A program made the translations under genes and the position numbers. From NCBI GenBank assembly GCA_964607755.1, contig CAZSMC010000066.1, forward strand, positions 1 through 23,143: DNA of 23,143 bases, read 5' to 3'. A model generated the notes under the pieces. It made no database searches, was not told where the DNA came from, and saw nothing but the letters and a program-made list of their open reading frames with translations. This DNA is from CAZSMC01 sp964607755 (lineage in GTDB: Bacteria; Zhuqueibacterota; Zhuqueibacteria; Residuimicrobiales; Krinioviventaceae). Shown piece by piece: positions 17,001 to 23,143 of the stretch. Each line of letters opens with the position of its first letter. The stretch's first letter is position 1.

Positions 17001-17094
17001 GATCTCAAGCACCCGGGCCTACGTTTTGGAAGGCAAAGTCGAGTCACATTATGGCGCTCTGACGTTGAATGTACAGAATGTCGACTTTTTATAG
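14041..17094 (+). CDS. dnaE2: DnaE2/ImuC-like (error-prone type) DNA polymerase III alpha subunit
   Basis: This C-family DNA polymerase has 1017 residues, clearly shorter than replicative DnaE at about 1160. The N-terminal PHP domain begins with FVHLHVHSNYS. Several expected PHP metal ligands look lost: the Asp of the usual LLDG is W18, the His of TDHG is Thr in LTDTNGLYG, and the Glu after IIG is missing. A proofreading nuclease by the PHP is therefore unlikely. The palm is intact: GRGSAASS, PDIDVDF (350-356, catalytic pair D353/D355) and KIDILG (third Asp D526). IHCGG, HSASYALVS and a C-terminal OB-fold complete it. Translesion synthesis in SOS mutagenesis is the known role of this class. 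No imuA/imuB or lexA-box pattern was recognised nearby. GAGG lies ten bases before the ATG. Confidence 0.88.
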   Translation: MAPYFVHLHVHSNYSMCWGVKTIDQLCAAARDRGFSHLALTDTNGLYGLGWFLASAERYNIQPIIGAYLTKDEHCVMLAKNQRGYGFLCHTISHVQKNEQFNLGNYVAKNGHDIIVISRDINLLRMLCHNERHYDLYAELVPYLNNHQLRQFARNQGIGVVASNNVYLLNPSDYEIHKVLRAIDLNTTLERIPDSEMVDKNATLLPAEKMRHFFPNDEIALENSIAIAQKCTFKLNFKDFIFPSFQGPDEEDDDSYLLEQVNKGITWRFGSLTEKVRKRRDYELSIIKEKGFAPYFLVVADIIRKAPRTCGRGSAASSLVSYCLGITHVDPIKYDLFFERFLNPGRVDPPDIDVDFPWDERDDILDYIFQKYGTDCAAMIANHNTFKARSAVREIAKVYGLPDNEIGRVTKKMSGFWQPENIWQLTQTHPIYKETELTDPWPEIIALAEKIRGYPRHLSIHCGGVVIAPDGINNYVPTQPAKKVLQKSGLFEKSDGLPHKSLEKNTVNVVQWEKDQAEEFKLVKIDILGNRSLAVIRDALKAIRENYGITIDYATWDPLKDQKTISLLARGDTIGVFYVESPPMRLLQQKTKKGDFESIVIHSSIIRPAANEFINEYIRRLKGGTFEYLHPLLKDILKETFGIMVYQEDVSKVVMALADFTPAEADDLRKIISKKHKQKEVQDYHEQFFKGARKKNIDGKVCQQIWNMIMSFSGYSFCKPHSASYALVSFKSAFLRAHYPAEFMAAVISNQGGYYSTFAYISEARRMGLKVLMPDINSSQKHYSGYKNDLRIGLMQLKGLSHRALNTVINERKRGGFYNSFDEFLTRTRLDPSDTAILIKAGCFDAVEPHRTRASLLWSLKMQRPVQKKTDAGTISMFGQGSTKEIPDIREYDKDTKLQHEIDTFGFIISQHPLSLYEKKLKNLCYVQAKNMHRYVNNKIKMIGWFITGKVASTKNQKLMEFISFEDTTAIYETTFFPKTFNKFVHMISSTRAYVLEGKVESHYGALTLNVQNVDFL

Positions 17095-17229
17095 CCGAAA
17101 CAAAGTGATATGAAACCTTTTACATCAAAATTTCACCATGTATTTAATGAAAAATAATCAGCAGCAGAGAAACATTAATTTTGAATTATGAATTCAAAAT
17201 ATGTACATTTTTTAACGATTTTGAATGGG

Positions 17230-17907
17230 ATGAAAATAAAACTGGACATACTTTACGAAGATAATCACCTTTTGGTGGTGAATAAACCAGCCGGCATGTT
17301 GGTTCAAGGTAATCGGACAGGAGACTATTCGCTACTTGATTTCAGCAAGGAATACATCAAGGAAAAATACAACAAACCGGGGAAGGTTTTCCTCGGCCTG
17401 GTACACCGCCTGGATCGCCCGGTTTCTGGTGTTGTGGTTTTTGCACGAATATCAAAAGCAGCCGCTCGACTCTCTCAACAGATTTGAACAAACAAAATAG
17501 AAAAGCAATATTCAGCTCTTGTTTCCGGCAATGTAAAAGAGAAAGCTACTTTTATTGATCATATAAGTCGCAGTAATTCAAATATTTATATCGATAATGA
17601 AAATGGCAAATATGCTGAATTAAATTTTAAGCGAATAACCTATCATGCTGGTATTTCATTAGTTGTGATTAAATTGATAACAGGCCGTCATCATCAAATA
17701 AGAATCCAGTTTGCTTCTCGCGGACATCCAGTACTTGGTGATTTCCGCTATGGTTCAAATATCAAAGGTTCAAATATCAAATTTTCTGATAACAATCTGG
17801 CATTACATGCAACATCGATCACCATAGAACATCCAACCCGATATAATAAATGCACTTTTAAAGCCGATTTTGCACCGGCATGGAACAACTATCTGCAAAC
17901 GATGTAG
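17230..17907 (+). pseudogene. RluA-family pseudouridine synthase, interrupted by one in-frame TGA
   Basis: The first part (17230-17487) reads ILYEDNHLLVVNKPAG and HRLDRPVSGVVVFAR, whose Asp is the catalytic residue of RNA pseudouridine synthases. It stops at TGA 17485-17487, right after SKAAARLSQQI. The same frame continues without a break (TNKIEKQYSALVSG) through the family's C-terminal motif ITGRHHQIRIQFASRGHP and LGDFRYG to TAG at 17907. A single C-to-T change of an Arg CGA codon would explain the stop, since RluA proteins often have Arg there. Length and motifs are otherwise complete, so the lesion is recent, or an assembly error. Neighbouring genes use TGA as a normal stop (galE), which argues against recoding. 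An ATG at 17188 adds 14 residues that the family does not have. Confidence 0.85.
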
Positions 17908-17916
17908 GAGGAGCTA

Positions 17917-18930
17917 TTGAAAACGATTCTCGTCACCGGCGGAGCAGGTTATATTGGCAGTCATACGTGTGTGGAACTTTTGAACGCTGATTATAACGTA
18001 ATCGTCATTGATAATCTTTCAAACAGCAAAGAAGAATCTTTGGTTCGTGTACAAAAAATCACCAATAAATCGATTGTTTTTCACCCTGTCGATTTATTGG
18101 ATAAATTGTCACTGCACCGGGTTTTCAGGGATTATGACATTAATGCTGTTATTCATTTTGCTGGACTCAAGGCTGTTGGCGAATCCACCCAGATTCCTTT
18201 GCGATATTATCAGAACAATGTCACAGGAACGATCCATTTGTGCGAAGAAATGAAAAATCATAAAGTTAAAAACATCGTATTTAGTTCATCTGCAACGGTT
18301 TATGGCGATCCACATAAAGTTCCAATTAAAGAAGATTTCCCATTACAAACAACCAATCCGTATGGCAGAACAAAGTTATTTATCGAAGAAATTTTGCGTG
18401 ATATCCACGCTGCAGATAATTCCTGGAACAGTCTCATTCTTCGGTATTTTAACCCGGTTGGAGCTCACGAAAGCGGTGAGATTGGCGAAGACCCAAACGG
18501 CATACCGAACAATTTAATGCCATACATTGCCCAGGTTGCCATTGGAAAATTAGATCAGTTAAATATTCACGGAAACGATTATCCTACATCAGACGGCACC
18601 GGAGTTCGGGACTATATCCATGTTGTCGATTTGGCACAAGGCCATGTTAAAGCCTTAAAAAAGCTTGTAGAAAAACCCGGTGTATCTGCTTATAATTTAG
18701 GCACAGGAAAAGGATACAGTGTGATGGAGGTGCTAAAAGCATTCCAAAAAGCCAGTGGAAAAGACATTCCGCACAAAATTGTGCAGCGCAGACCAGGTGA
18801 TATTGCTCAATGCTACGCTGATCCAGCATTGGCTGAAAAGGAATTAAATTGGAAAGCGCAGCGTTCAATCGAGGATATGTGTGCAGATACCTGGAGATGG
18901 CAGGAGCGAAACCCAAATGGCTATGATTGA
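17917..18930 (+). CDS. galE: UDP-glucose 4-epimerase
   Basis: GalE interconverts UDP-glucose and UDP-galactose with tightly bound NAD, supplying galactosyl units for surface glycans. The 337 residues match the family's normal length. GGAGYIGSH (8-16) is the NAD-binding turn. SSSATVYG (123-130) and YGRTK (149-153) supply the catalytic S124, Y149 and K153, the same numbers as in the E. coli enzyme. The start is TTG, five to six bases after AGGAGG. This ribosome site overlaps the stop codon of the preceding RluA-type reading frame, so translational coupling was probably the original state. The premature stop in that gene might lower galE expression by polarity, which is an inference. Confidence 0.97.
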   Translation: MKTILVTGGAGYIGSHTCVELLNADYNVIVIDNLSNSKEESLVRVQKITNKSIVFHPVDLLDKLSLHRVFRDYDINAVIHFAGLKAVGESTQIPLRYYQNNVTGTIHLCEEMKNHKVKNIVFSSSATVYGDPHKVPIKEDFPLQTTNPYGRTKLFIEEILRDIHAADNSWNSLILRYFNPVGAHESGEIGEDPNGIPNNLMPYIAQVAIGKLDQLNIHGNDYPTSDGTGVRDYIHVVDLAQGHVKALKKLVEKPGVSAYNLGTGKGYSVMEVLKAFQKASGKDIPHKIVQRRPGDIAQCYADPALAEKELNWKAQRSIEDMCADTWRWQERNPNGYD

Positions 18931-19024
18931 TGTTGTGGCACTCGATTTGCTTAATTGATATGATACGCGAAATTCTATGAAAATATGAAAGTTAGACAAA
19001 CAGAAAAAGCGGGTTTGAAACATC

Positions 19025-20443
19025 ATGTCTCAAATAGAAACACAACCAATGTCATTGAAAAAGAAATTAAAAGTTATTCGCGTTAGTGTTAATATTGAGC
19101 ATCTAACTGATTTTTATCAAGAACTGAAAGAGTACAACTTGTCTGACAGGGACTCGTTAAAGTCATTTTTGGTGGATCAATTTCAAGGTGCAGCGCAAAA
19201 GTTCGAGGTTCAGTTTGAAGATGGCTCTGTTCTAATAACCTGGGGAATGCCCAAAGAATACACTCAAGCTGATGAGCATAATAAACAGGCTCTGTCTTTT
19301 GCGAAAAAAAATCAACAAAATGAAGCAATTCGCGAATGGCAGTCTGCTATTGAGATAAATCCTCTTGATCCTGATTTCCATTATAATTTAGGTTTAGCGC
19401 TTTTTCAAAAAAATAATGTTAAAGAAGGTATTTATCATTGCGAGCAAACGCTGCAAATATGCCCGGTCTATTACAAAGCTTATTTTGTTTCAGGCAGTTT
19501 GTATTCAAAAATCAGAAAATACGACAAAGCTGAAGAGTATCTTTGTAAAGGCCTTATTTTTGATCCAAGAAATGTTATGGCTTTGGTTAATTTAGGCGTC
19601 ATTTATAGCATTACTAAAAATAACCAGGAGGCCATTAGCACGTTCGAACGTGCAATTCAACTTTCTCCCAAAGACATAAAAGCTTATTTTGGACTGGGAC
19701 GGGTTTATGCCAATGAGGGTGATTTTGAAAATGCCAACAGATGTTTTAATGCTGTCATAAAGATCGATCCGGAAGGCAAATTGGCGCTTCTTGCCAAGAG
19801 GTCTTTACACAAAACAAGTTCAAGAGAAGCGCAACAATCAATCCCAAATACAACTAAAAATTCATATCAAGTTTTACAAAATGACAAAGATGTAAATAAC
19901 TTTCTCATAGGAGGTTATGAAAATTATTTAAACAGCGATTTTGAGAACGCTCAGAAAAATTATCAAGAATATCTAAAATATAAACCCGAAGATGCGGATG
20001 TCTGGTCATCGTCAGGTGCTTGTCTTTTTAGGCTGGAGCAAATTGAACAAGCCATAAACAGAATTAGAAAAGCTATCGAAATAAATCCTGGTAAACCTTA
20101 TTTTTATAAACAATTAGCTATTTATTATAACGCCAATAATGAAACAAGTAAAGCCGGCGAAGCCGCTTATAGGGCTTTCACATTGGGTAAACGTGACAGC
20201 GTGGTCTTGAGTATTCTTGGTATTGCTAAAATGGAACAGAAACAATCTCAGGAGGCACTCAGATTTTTACAGGAAGCAGTCAATGCAGATGGTAATAATT
20301 TAAAAGCCAGATTTTACCTTGCTAGAGTGTTAAAATCTTTGGGACAAGTTGAAAGCGCAAATCAACAATTTGAAGAAATTATGTGGTCTAAAGTTTATAC
20401 TCATTTAAAAAATGATGCGGAAAAAGAATTACGTGTGTCATAA
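19025..20443 (+). CDS. Tetratricopeptide repeat protein, function unknown
   Basis: This is a 472-residue soluble protein without a signal peptide. The first about 80 residues form a non-repeat domain ending in VQFEDGSVLITWGMP that I do not recognise. Two blocks of TPR units follow (about residues 83-250 and 290-465), for example DFHYNLGLALFQKNNVKEGI and NVMALVNLGVIYSITKNNQE. A Ser/Gln-rich linker joins the blocks. TPRs act as protein-binding scaffolds; no enzyme domain is visible. The ribosome site is weak. It follows galE by 94 bases and is closed by a bidirectional terminator. Its partner cannot be read from the context. Confidence 0.85.
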   Translation: MSQIETQPMSLKKKLKVIRVSVNIEHLTDFYQELKEYNLSDRDSLKSFLVDQFQGAAQKFEVQFEDGSVLITWGMPKEYTQADEHNKQALSFAKKNQQNEAIREWQSAIEINPLDPDFHYNLGLALFQKNNVKEGIYHCEQTLQICPVYYKAYFVSGSLYSKIRKYDKAEEYLCKGLIFDPRNVMALVNLGVIYSITKNNQEAISTFERAIQLSPKDIKAYFGLGRVYANEGDFENANRCFNAVIKIDPEGKLALLAKRSLHKTSSREAQQSIPNTTKNSYQVLQNDKDVNNFLIGGYENYLNSDFENAQKNYQEYLKYKPEDADVWSSSGACLFRLEQIEQAINRIRKAIEINPGKPYFYKQLAIYYNANNETSKAGEAAYRAFTLGKRDSVVLSILGIAKMEQKQSQEALRFLQEAVNADGNNLKARFYLARVLKSLGQVESANQQFEEIMWSKVYTHLKNDAEKELRVS

Positions 20444-20503
20444 GAAAGCAAGTTGGTCTATTTATACATAATATTAGTTATGTTAACTTGATGACTTATT
20501 TAG

Positions 20504-20538
20504 AAAAGGGAACGTAAGAACATCTACTTCCCTTTTTT
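20504..20538. terminator. Bidirectional rho-independent terminator
   Basis: AAAAGGGAA (20504-20512) pairs with TTCCCTTTT (20528-20536), followed by more Ts on the plus strand and preceded by As for the minus strand. It separates the TPR gene from convergent leuS. Confidence 0.8.
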
Positions 20539-20544
20539 ATTATC

Positions 20545-23001
20545 CTACTTTGCCACGAGAACGACTAACTTTTTCGGAATTACCATTGATTTTACAATTT
20601 CTTTTTCCGCAGTATATTTTTTCACTTTATCTTGTTCAAGGGCTGTTTTGATAATTTCGTCATCTTTAGCATCTGGGTGCACGACAACCTGTCCGCGGAT
20701 TTTTCCATTTACCTGAATTCCGAGCTGAACCGTCTCTGTCTGCAACATGGCTTTATCATATTCTGGCCAGGACTCATTAAAAATACTGTATTTCATGCCC
20801 AGGTTGTCCCATAATTCCTCAGCCATATGCGGCGCAAACGGCGCTATCAGTCGAACCAATGTTGGTATGACATTTGTTAATAGTTGCTTATTTTGCTCTT
20901 TTGGTGGAATATCCTGTATATAAAGATAAATTTCATTAACAAGTTCCATAATACGGCTAAGTGCCGTATTGAAATGCAGATTCTCCAGTGATAGCGTGCA
21001 ATGTTTTATGGCATAATGCATTTGACGCTGTACTTTTTTGAATTGCTTCGTCTCTTGTCCCAAAGGTTGATTTTCCTTAATCTGATGCACCGCACGCCAC
21101 ACCCGTTTAATAAAGCGGTTCATACCCTGAATTCCGTTATCGTCCCAATCGCCGCCTTCTTCATACGAGCCCATAAACATCATGTACATCCGAAACGTAT
21201 CCGAACCGTATTCATTGACAAAATCATCAGGATTGACAACGTTATCGCGTGATTTCGACATTTTTGCGCCGTTGTTTGTAATCACTCCCTGGTGGCGCAA
21301 ACGGTAAAATGGCTCATCAAAATTCACATAACCCAAATCATACAACACTTTGGTGAAAAAGCGGGCATACAGCAAATGCATCACCGCGTGCTCGGCGCCA
21401 CCAACGTATTGATCAACAGGTAACCAGTTGTTAACTCTTGTTTTATCGAGAGGTTTATTATCGAGATCAGGATTGAGAAAGCGCAGAAAATACCAGGATG
21501 AACAGACAAAAGTGTCCATCGTATCGATTTCCCGTTTGCCAGGTCCGCCGCATTGGGGGCATGTAGCGTTGATAAATTCCGGCGCCATAGCAATTGGCGA
21601 TGTGCCTTTGCCTTTAAATGTCACATTAATGGGCAGCTCTACCGGAAGGTCTTTTTCCGGTACCGGGACCTCCCCGCATTTATCGCAATAAATGATTGGA
21701 ATAGGAGCGCCCCAATACCGCTGACGGGAAATTAACCAATCTCTTAATTTAAAATTGACTTTCCTCTCCCCTATTTCATGCTCTTCCAAAAATTGAATGA
21801 TAGCTTCCTGGCCATCGTCGGAATTCATGCCGTTGAATTGGCCGGAATTGACCATAAATCCTGGTTCAGTATAAGCTTCTTCCAGATCCCCGTCTGACAT
21901 TTCTTTTGAAGGACTTATTACTGTGCGTATCGGGAGATTGTATTTTTTAGCAAATTCAAAATCGCGTTGATCATGCGCCGGCACAGCCATGACAGCTCCC
22001 GTTCCATAGGTAACCAATACATAATCAGCGATCCAAATAGGTACTTTTTCACCATTTAACGGATTGATACAATAGCTGCCAGTAAACACACCGGTTTTCT
22101 CGCGCTCGGTTGACAGACGTTCAATTTCCCTTGTCTTGCGCGTTTGTTTTACATAGCCTTCGACTTTCTTTTTATGAGAAGGCGTGGTAATCTCTTCAAC
22201 TAACGGATGTTCTGGCGCCAGCACCATATAAGTCACGCCAAATGTTGTATCAGGTCGTGTGGTAAAGACTTTGACATCATCTTTTCTATCAGCGAGTTTA
22301 AAGCTTATGAGCGCACCTTCACTCTTGCCGATCCAGTTCTTTTGCATTGAAATCGTCTTTTCAGGCCAGTCAATTCGATCCAATCCTTCTAAAAGTTTTT
22401 CTGCATAATCTGTGATTTTAAAAAACCATTGTTTGAGGTCTTTTGTCAAAACCTCGGAATCACAGCGCTCACAAATGCCATCAACCACTTGTTCGTTAGC
22501 AAGAACAGTTTTACACGAAGGACACCAATTGACAGCCGCTTTTTTCCTATAGGCTAATCTGTTTTTATATAAAAGTAGAAAAAACCATTGCGTCCATTTA
22601 TAATAATCAGGCGAACTGGTATTGATCTCGCAATCCCAGTCGTACATTGCGCCGATGGCTTTGAGTTGTTTACGGATATTTTCTATATTTTGACGTGTGC
22701 TCTCGGCCGGATGAACGCCATGTTTAATCGCGTAATTCTCTGCCGGCAATCCAAACGCATCATATCCCATGGGTTCAAAGACATTATAACCTTGCATTCT
22801 TTTAAAACGAGCCCAGGTGTCGGTCGGACCATAATTATACCAATGGCCGATATGAAGCCGGTCTCCTGATGGATACAAAAACATCACCAGGCAGTAAAGT
22901 TTGTGTGCAATGTCCTCTAAATCGACTTTATAAAGCTTTGACTCTTCCCAAATGCTTTGCCATTTTTTCTCAATTTTCACGGCGTTGTATTGTGGAATCA
23001 T
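20545..23001 (-). CDS. leuS: Leucyl-tRNA synthetase
   Basis: Class I aminoacyl-tRNA synthetase that charges tRNA-Leu in the cytoplasm. The 818 residues fit bacterial LeuRS. The signature HIGH is at 50-53 (after FLYPSGDRL) and KMSKS at 580-584. A zinc-knuckle CPSC...CERC lies in the insertion around residues 160-185. The CP1 editing domain is present (TTFGVTYMVLAPEHP and VMAVPAHDQRDFEFA). The anticodon-binding domain and the C-terminal VQVNGKIRGQ-type region (here IQVNGKIRGQVVV) complete the protein. The ATG at 23001 has AGGG about eight bases upstream. Only about 45 bases separate it from the terminator of the tRNA gene on the same strand, leaving little room for its own promoter. Read-through from the tRNA unit is possible. 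Confidence 0.98.
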   Translation of the reverse strand: MIPQYNAVKIEKKWQSIWEESKLYKVDLEDIAHKLYCLVMFLYPSGDRLHIGHWYNYGPTDTWARFKRMQGYNVFEPMGYDAFGLPAENYAIKHGVHPAESTRQNIENIRKQLKAIGAMYDWDCEINTSSPDYYKWTQWFFLLLYKNRLAYRKKAAVNWCPSCKTVLANEQVVDGICERCDSEVLTKDLKQWFFKITDYAEKLLEGLDRIDWPEKTISMQKNWIGKSEGALISFKLADRKDDVKVFTTRPDTTFGVTYMVLAPEHPLVEEITTPSHKKKVEGYVKQTRKTREIERLSTEREKTGVFTGSYCINPLNGEKVPIWIADYVLVTYGTGAVMAVPAHDQRDFEFAKKYNLPIRTVISPSKEMSDGDLEEAYTEPGFMVNSGQFNGMNSDDGQEAIIQFLEEHEIGERKVNFKLRDWLISRQRYWGAPIPIIYCDKCGEVPVPEKDLPVELPINVTFKGKGTSPIAMAPEFINATCPQCGGPGKREIDTMDTFVCSSWYFLRFLNPDLDNKPLDKTRVNNWLPVDQYVGGAEHAVMHLLYARFFTKVLYDLGYVNFDEPFYRLRHQGVITNNGAKMSKSRDNVVNPDDFVNEYGSDTFRMYMMFMGSYEEGGDWDDNGIQGMNRFIKRVWRAVHQIKENQPLGQETKQFKKVQRQMHYAIKHCTLSLENLHFNTALSRIMELVNEIYLYIQDIPPKEQNKQLLTNVIPTLVRLIAPFAPHMAEELWDNLGMKYSIFNESWPEYDKAMLQTETVQLGIQVNGKIRGQVVVHPDAKDDEIIKTALEQDKVKKYTAEKEIVKSMVIPKKLVVLVAK

Positions 23002-23046
23002 TTCGGCACCCTTGGTCTTGGAATAATTTGTTTGAGTGTAAAATTG

Positions 23047-23068
23047 AAAAGCCCCGCCTTGGCGGGGC
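23047..23068 (-). terminator. Rho-independent terminator after tRNA-Ala
   Basis: On the minus strand, GCCCCGCC-AA-GGCGGGGC is followed by TTTT (plus 23047-23050). The strong GC stem lies 32 bases downstream of the tRNA 3' end. Confidence 0.8.
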
Positions 23069-23100
23069 CGAGATTATCGCTTGTTAAAGTTTGGTTTCAG

Positions 23101-23143
23101 TGGAGCTACGGGGATTCGAACCCCGGGCCTCTTGAATGCCATT
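23101..23143 (-). tRNA. tRNA-Ala(GGC), 3' part, cut by the window end
   Basis: Read on the minus strand, the window end gives loop ATGGCAT with anticodon GGC. Then come the 3' anticodon stem TCAAG, a variable loop, the T arm CGGGG-TTCGAAT-CCCCG and the acceptor strand TAGCTCC with discriminator A. The T at position 70 would give the G3-U70 pair that defines alanine tRNA. CCA is not encoded (ACTG follows), so it must be added by a tRNA nucleotidyltransferase. The 5' half lies outside the window. Confidence 0.92.

Noticed and set aside
17188..17229. ATG at 17188 as the start of the pseudouridine synthase
   Set aside because: The extra 14 residues precede the usual family N-terminus (MKIKLDILYEDNH) and have no good ribosome site.
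17485..17487. UGA recoding as the explanation of the internal stop
   Set aside because: Other genes here end in TGA in the normal way, no SECIS-like hairpin stands out, and RluA enzymes have no known selenocysteine at this position.

Overview
This window looks like bacterial chromosome of moderate, rather AT-leaning composition, with short gaps, Shine-Dalgarno sites of the GGAG type and ordinary use of TAA, TAG and TGA as stops. The gene set is a SurA-like lipoprotein, two proteins with twin-arginine signals, a tetraheme NapC-type membrane protein, a B12-dependent ribonucleotide reductase, a second-type DnaE polymerase and a tRNA without encoded CCA. This suggests a Gram-negative bacterium, perhaps of the Calditrichota/KSB1/Bacteroidota neighbourhood. 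That placement is inference from gene content only.

Layout. Bases 1-54 are the 3' end (part of domain V, all of domain VI) of a group II intron. Its end abuts, in mid-codon, the 3' exon of a RelA/SpoT-type alarmone synthetase gene with C-terminal TPRs (55-1123). A Ste24-type CAAX protease follows (1194-2438). It converges on a minus-strand SurA/PpiC-like lipoprotein (2448-3956). After an AT-rich gap with a good sigma70-type promoter comes class II ribonucleotide reductase nrdJ (4359-7109), closed by a bidirectional terminator. Two minus-strand genes follow: a STAS anti-sigma factor antagonist and a very acidic 95-residue protein. Next is a 420-base gap with a nested inverted-repeat (MITE-like) element and a promoter carrying a 16-bp palindrome, just ahead of a small Cys-rich protein.

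The middle (8833-13987) is the most distinctive part. A tetraheme NapC/NirT-like domain is fused to a SUMF1/FGE-like domain. It is followed by a Tat-exported Gfo/Idh/MocA oxidoreductase, a terminator, a GNAT-like protein and a Tat-exported sugar-isomerase-like TIM barrel. I infer an envelope sugar (derivative) oxidation/isomerisation module with a possible electron route to the quinone pool.

The right part holds a DnaE2-like polymerase (14041-17094), an RluA-type pseudouridine synthase gene broken by one in-frame TGA (17230-17907), galE with a TTG start, a TPR protein and a bidirectional terminator. Convergent leuS (minus) comes last, preceded on the same strand by a truncated tRNA-Ala(GGC) with its own terminator. 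The two points most worth following are the intron inside the alarmone synthetase gene and the NapC-SUMF1/exported oxidoreductase cluster.
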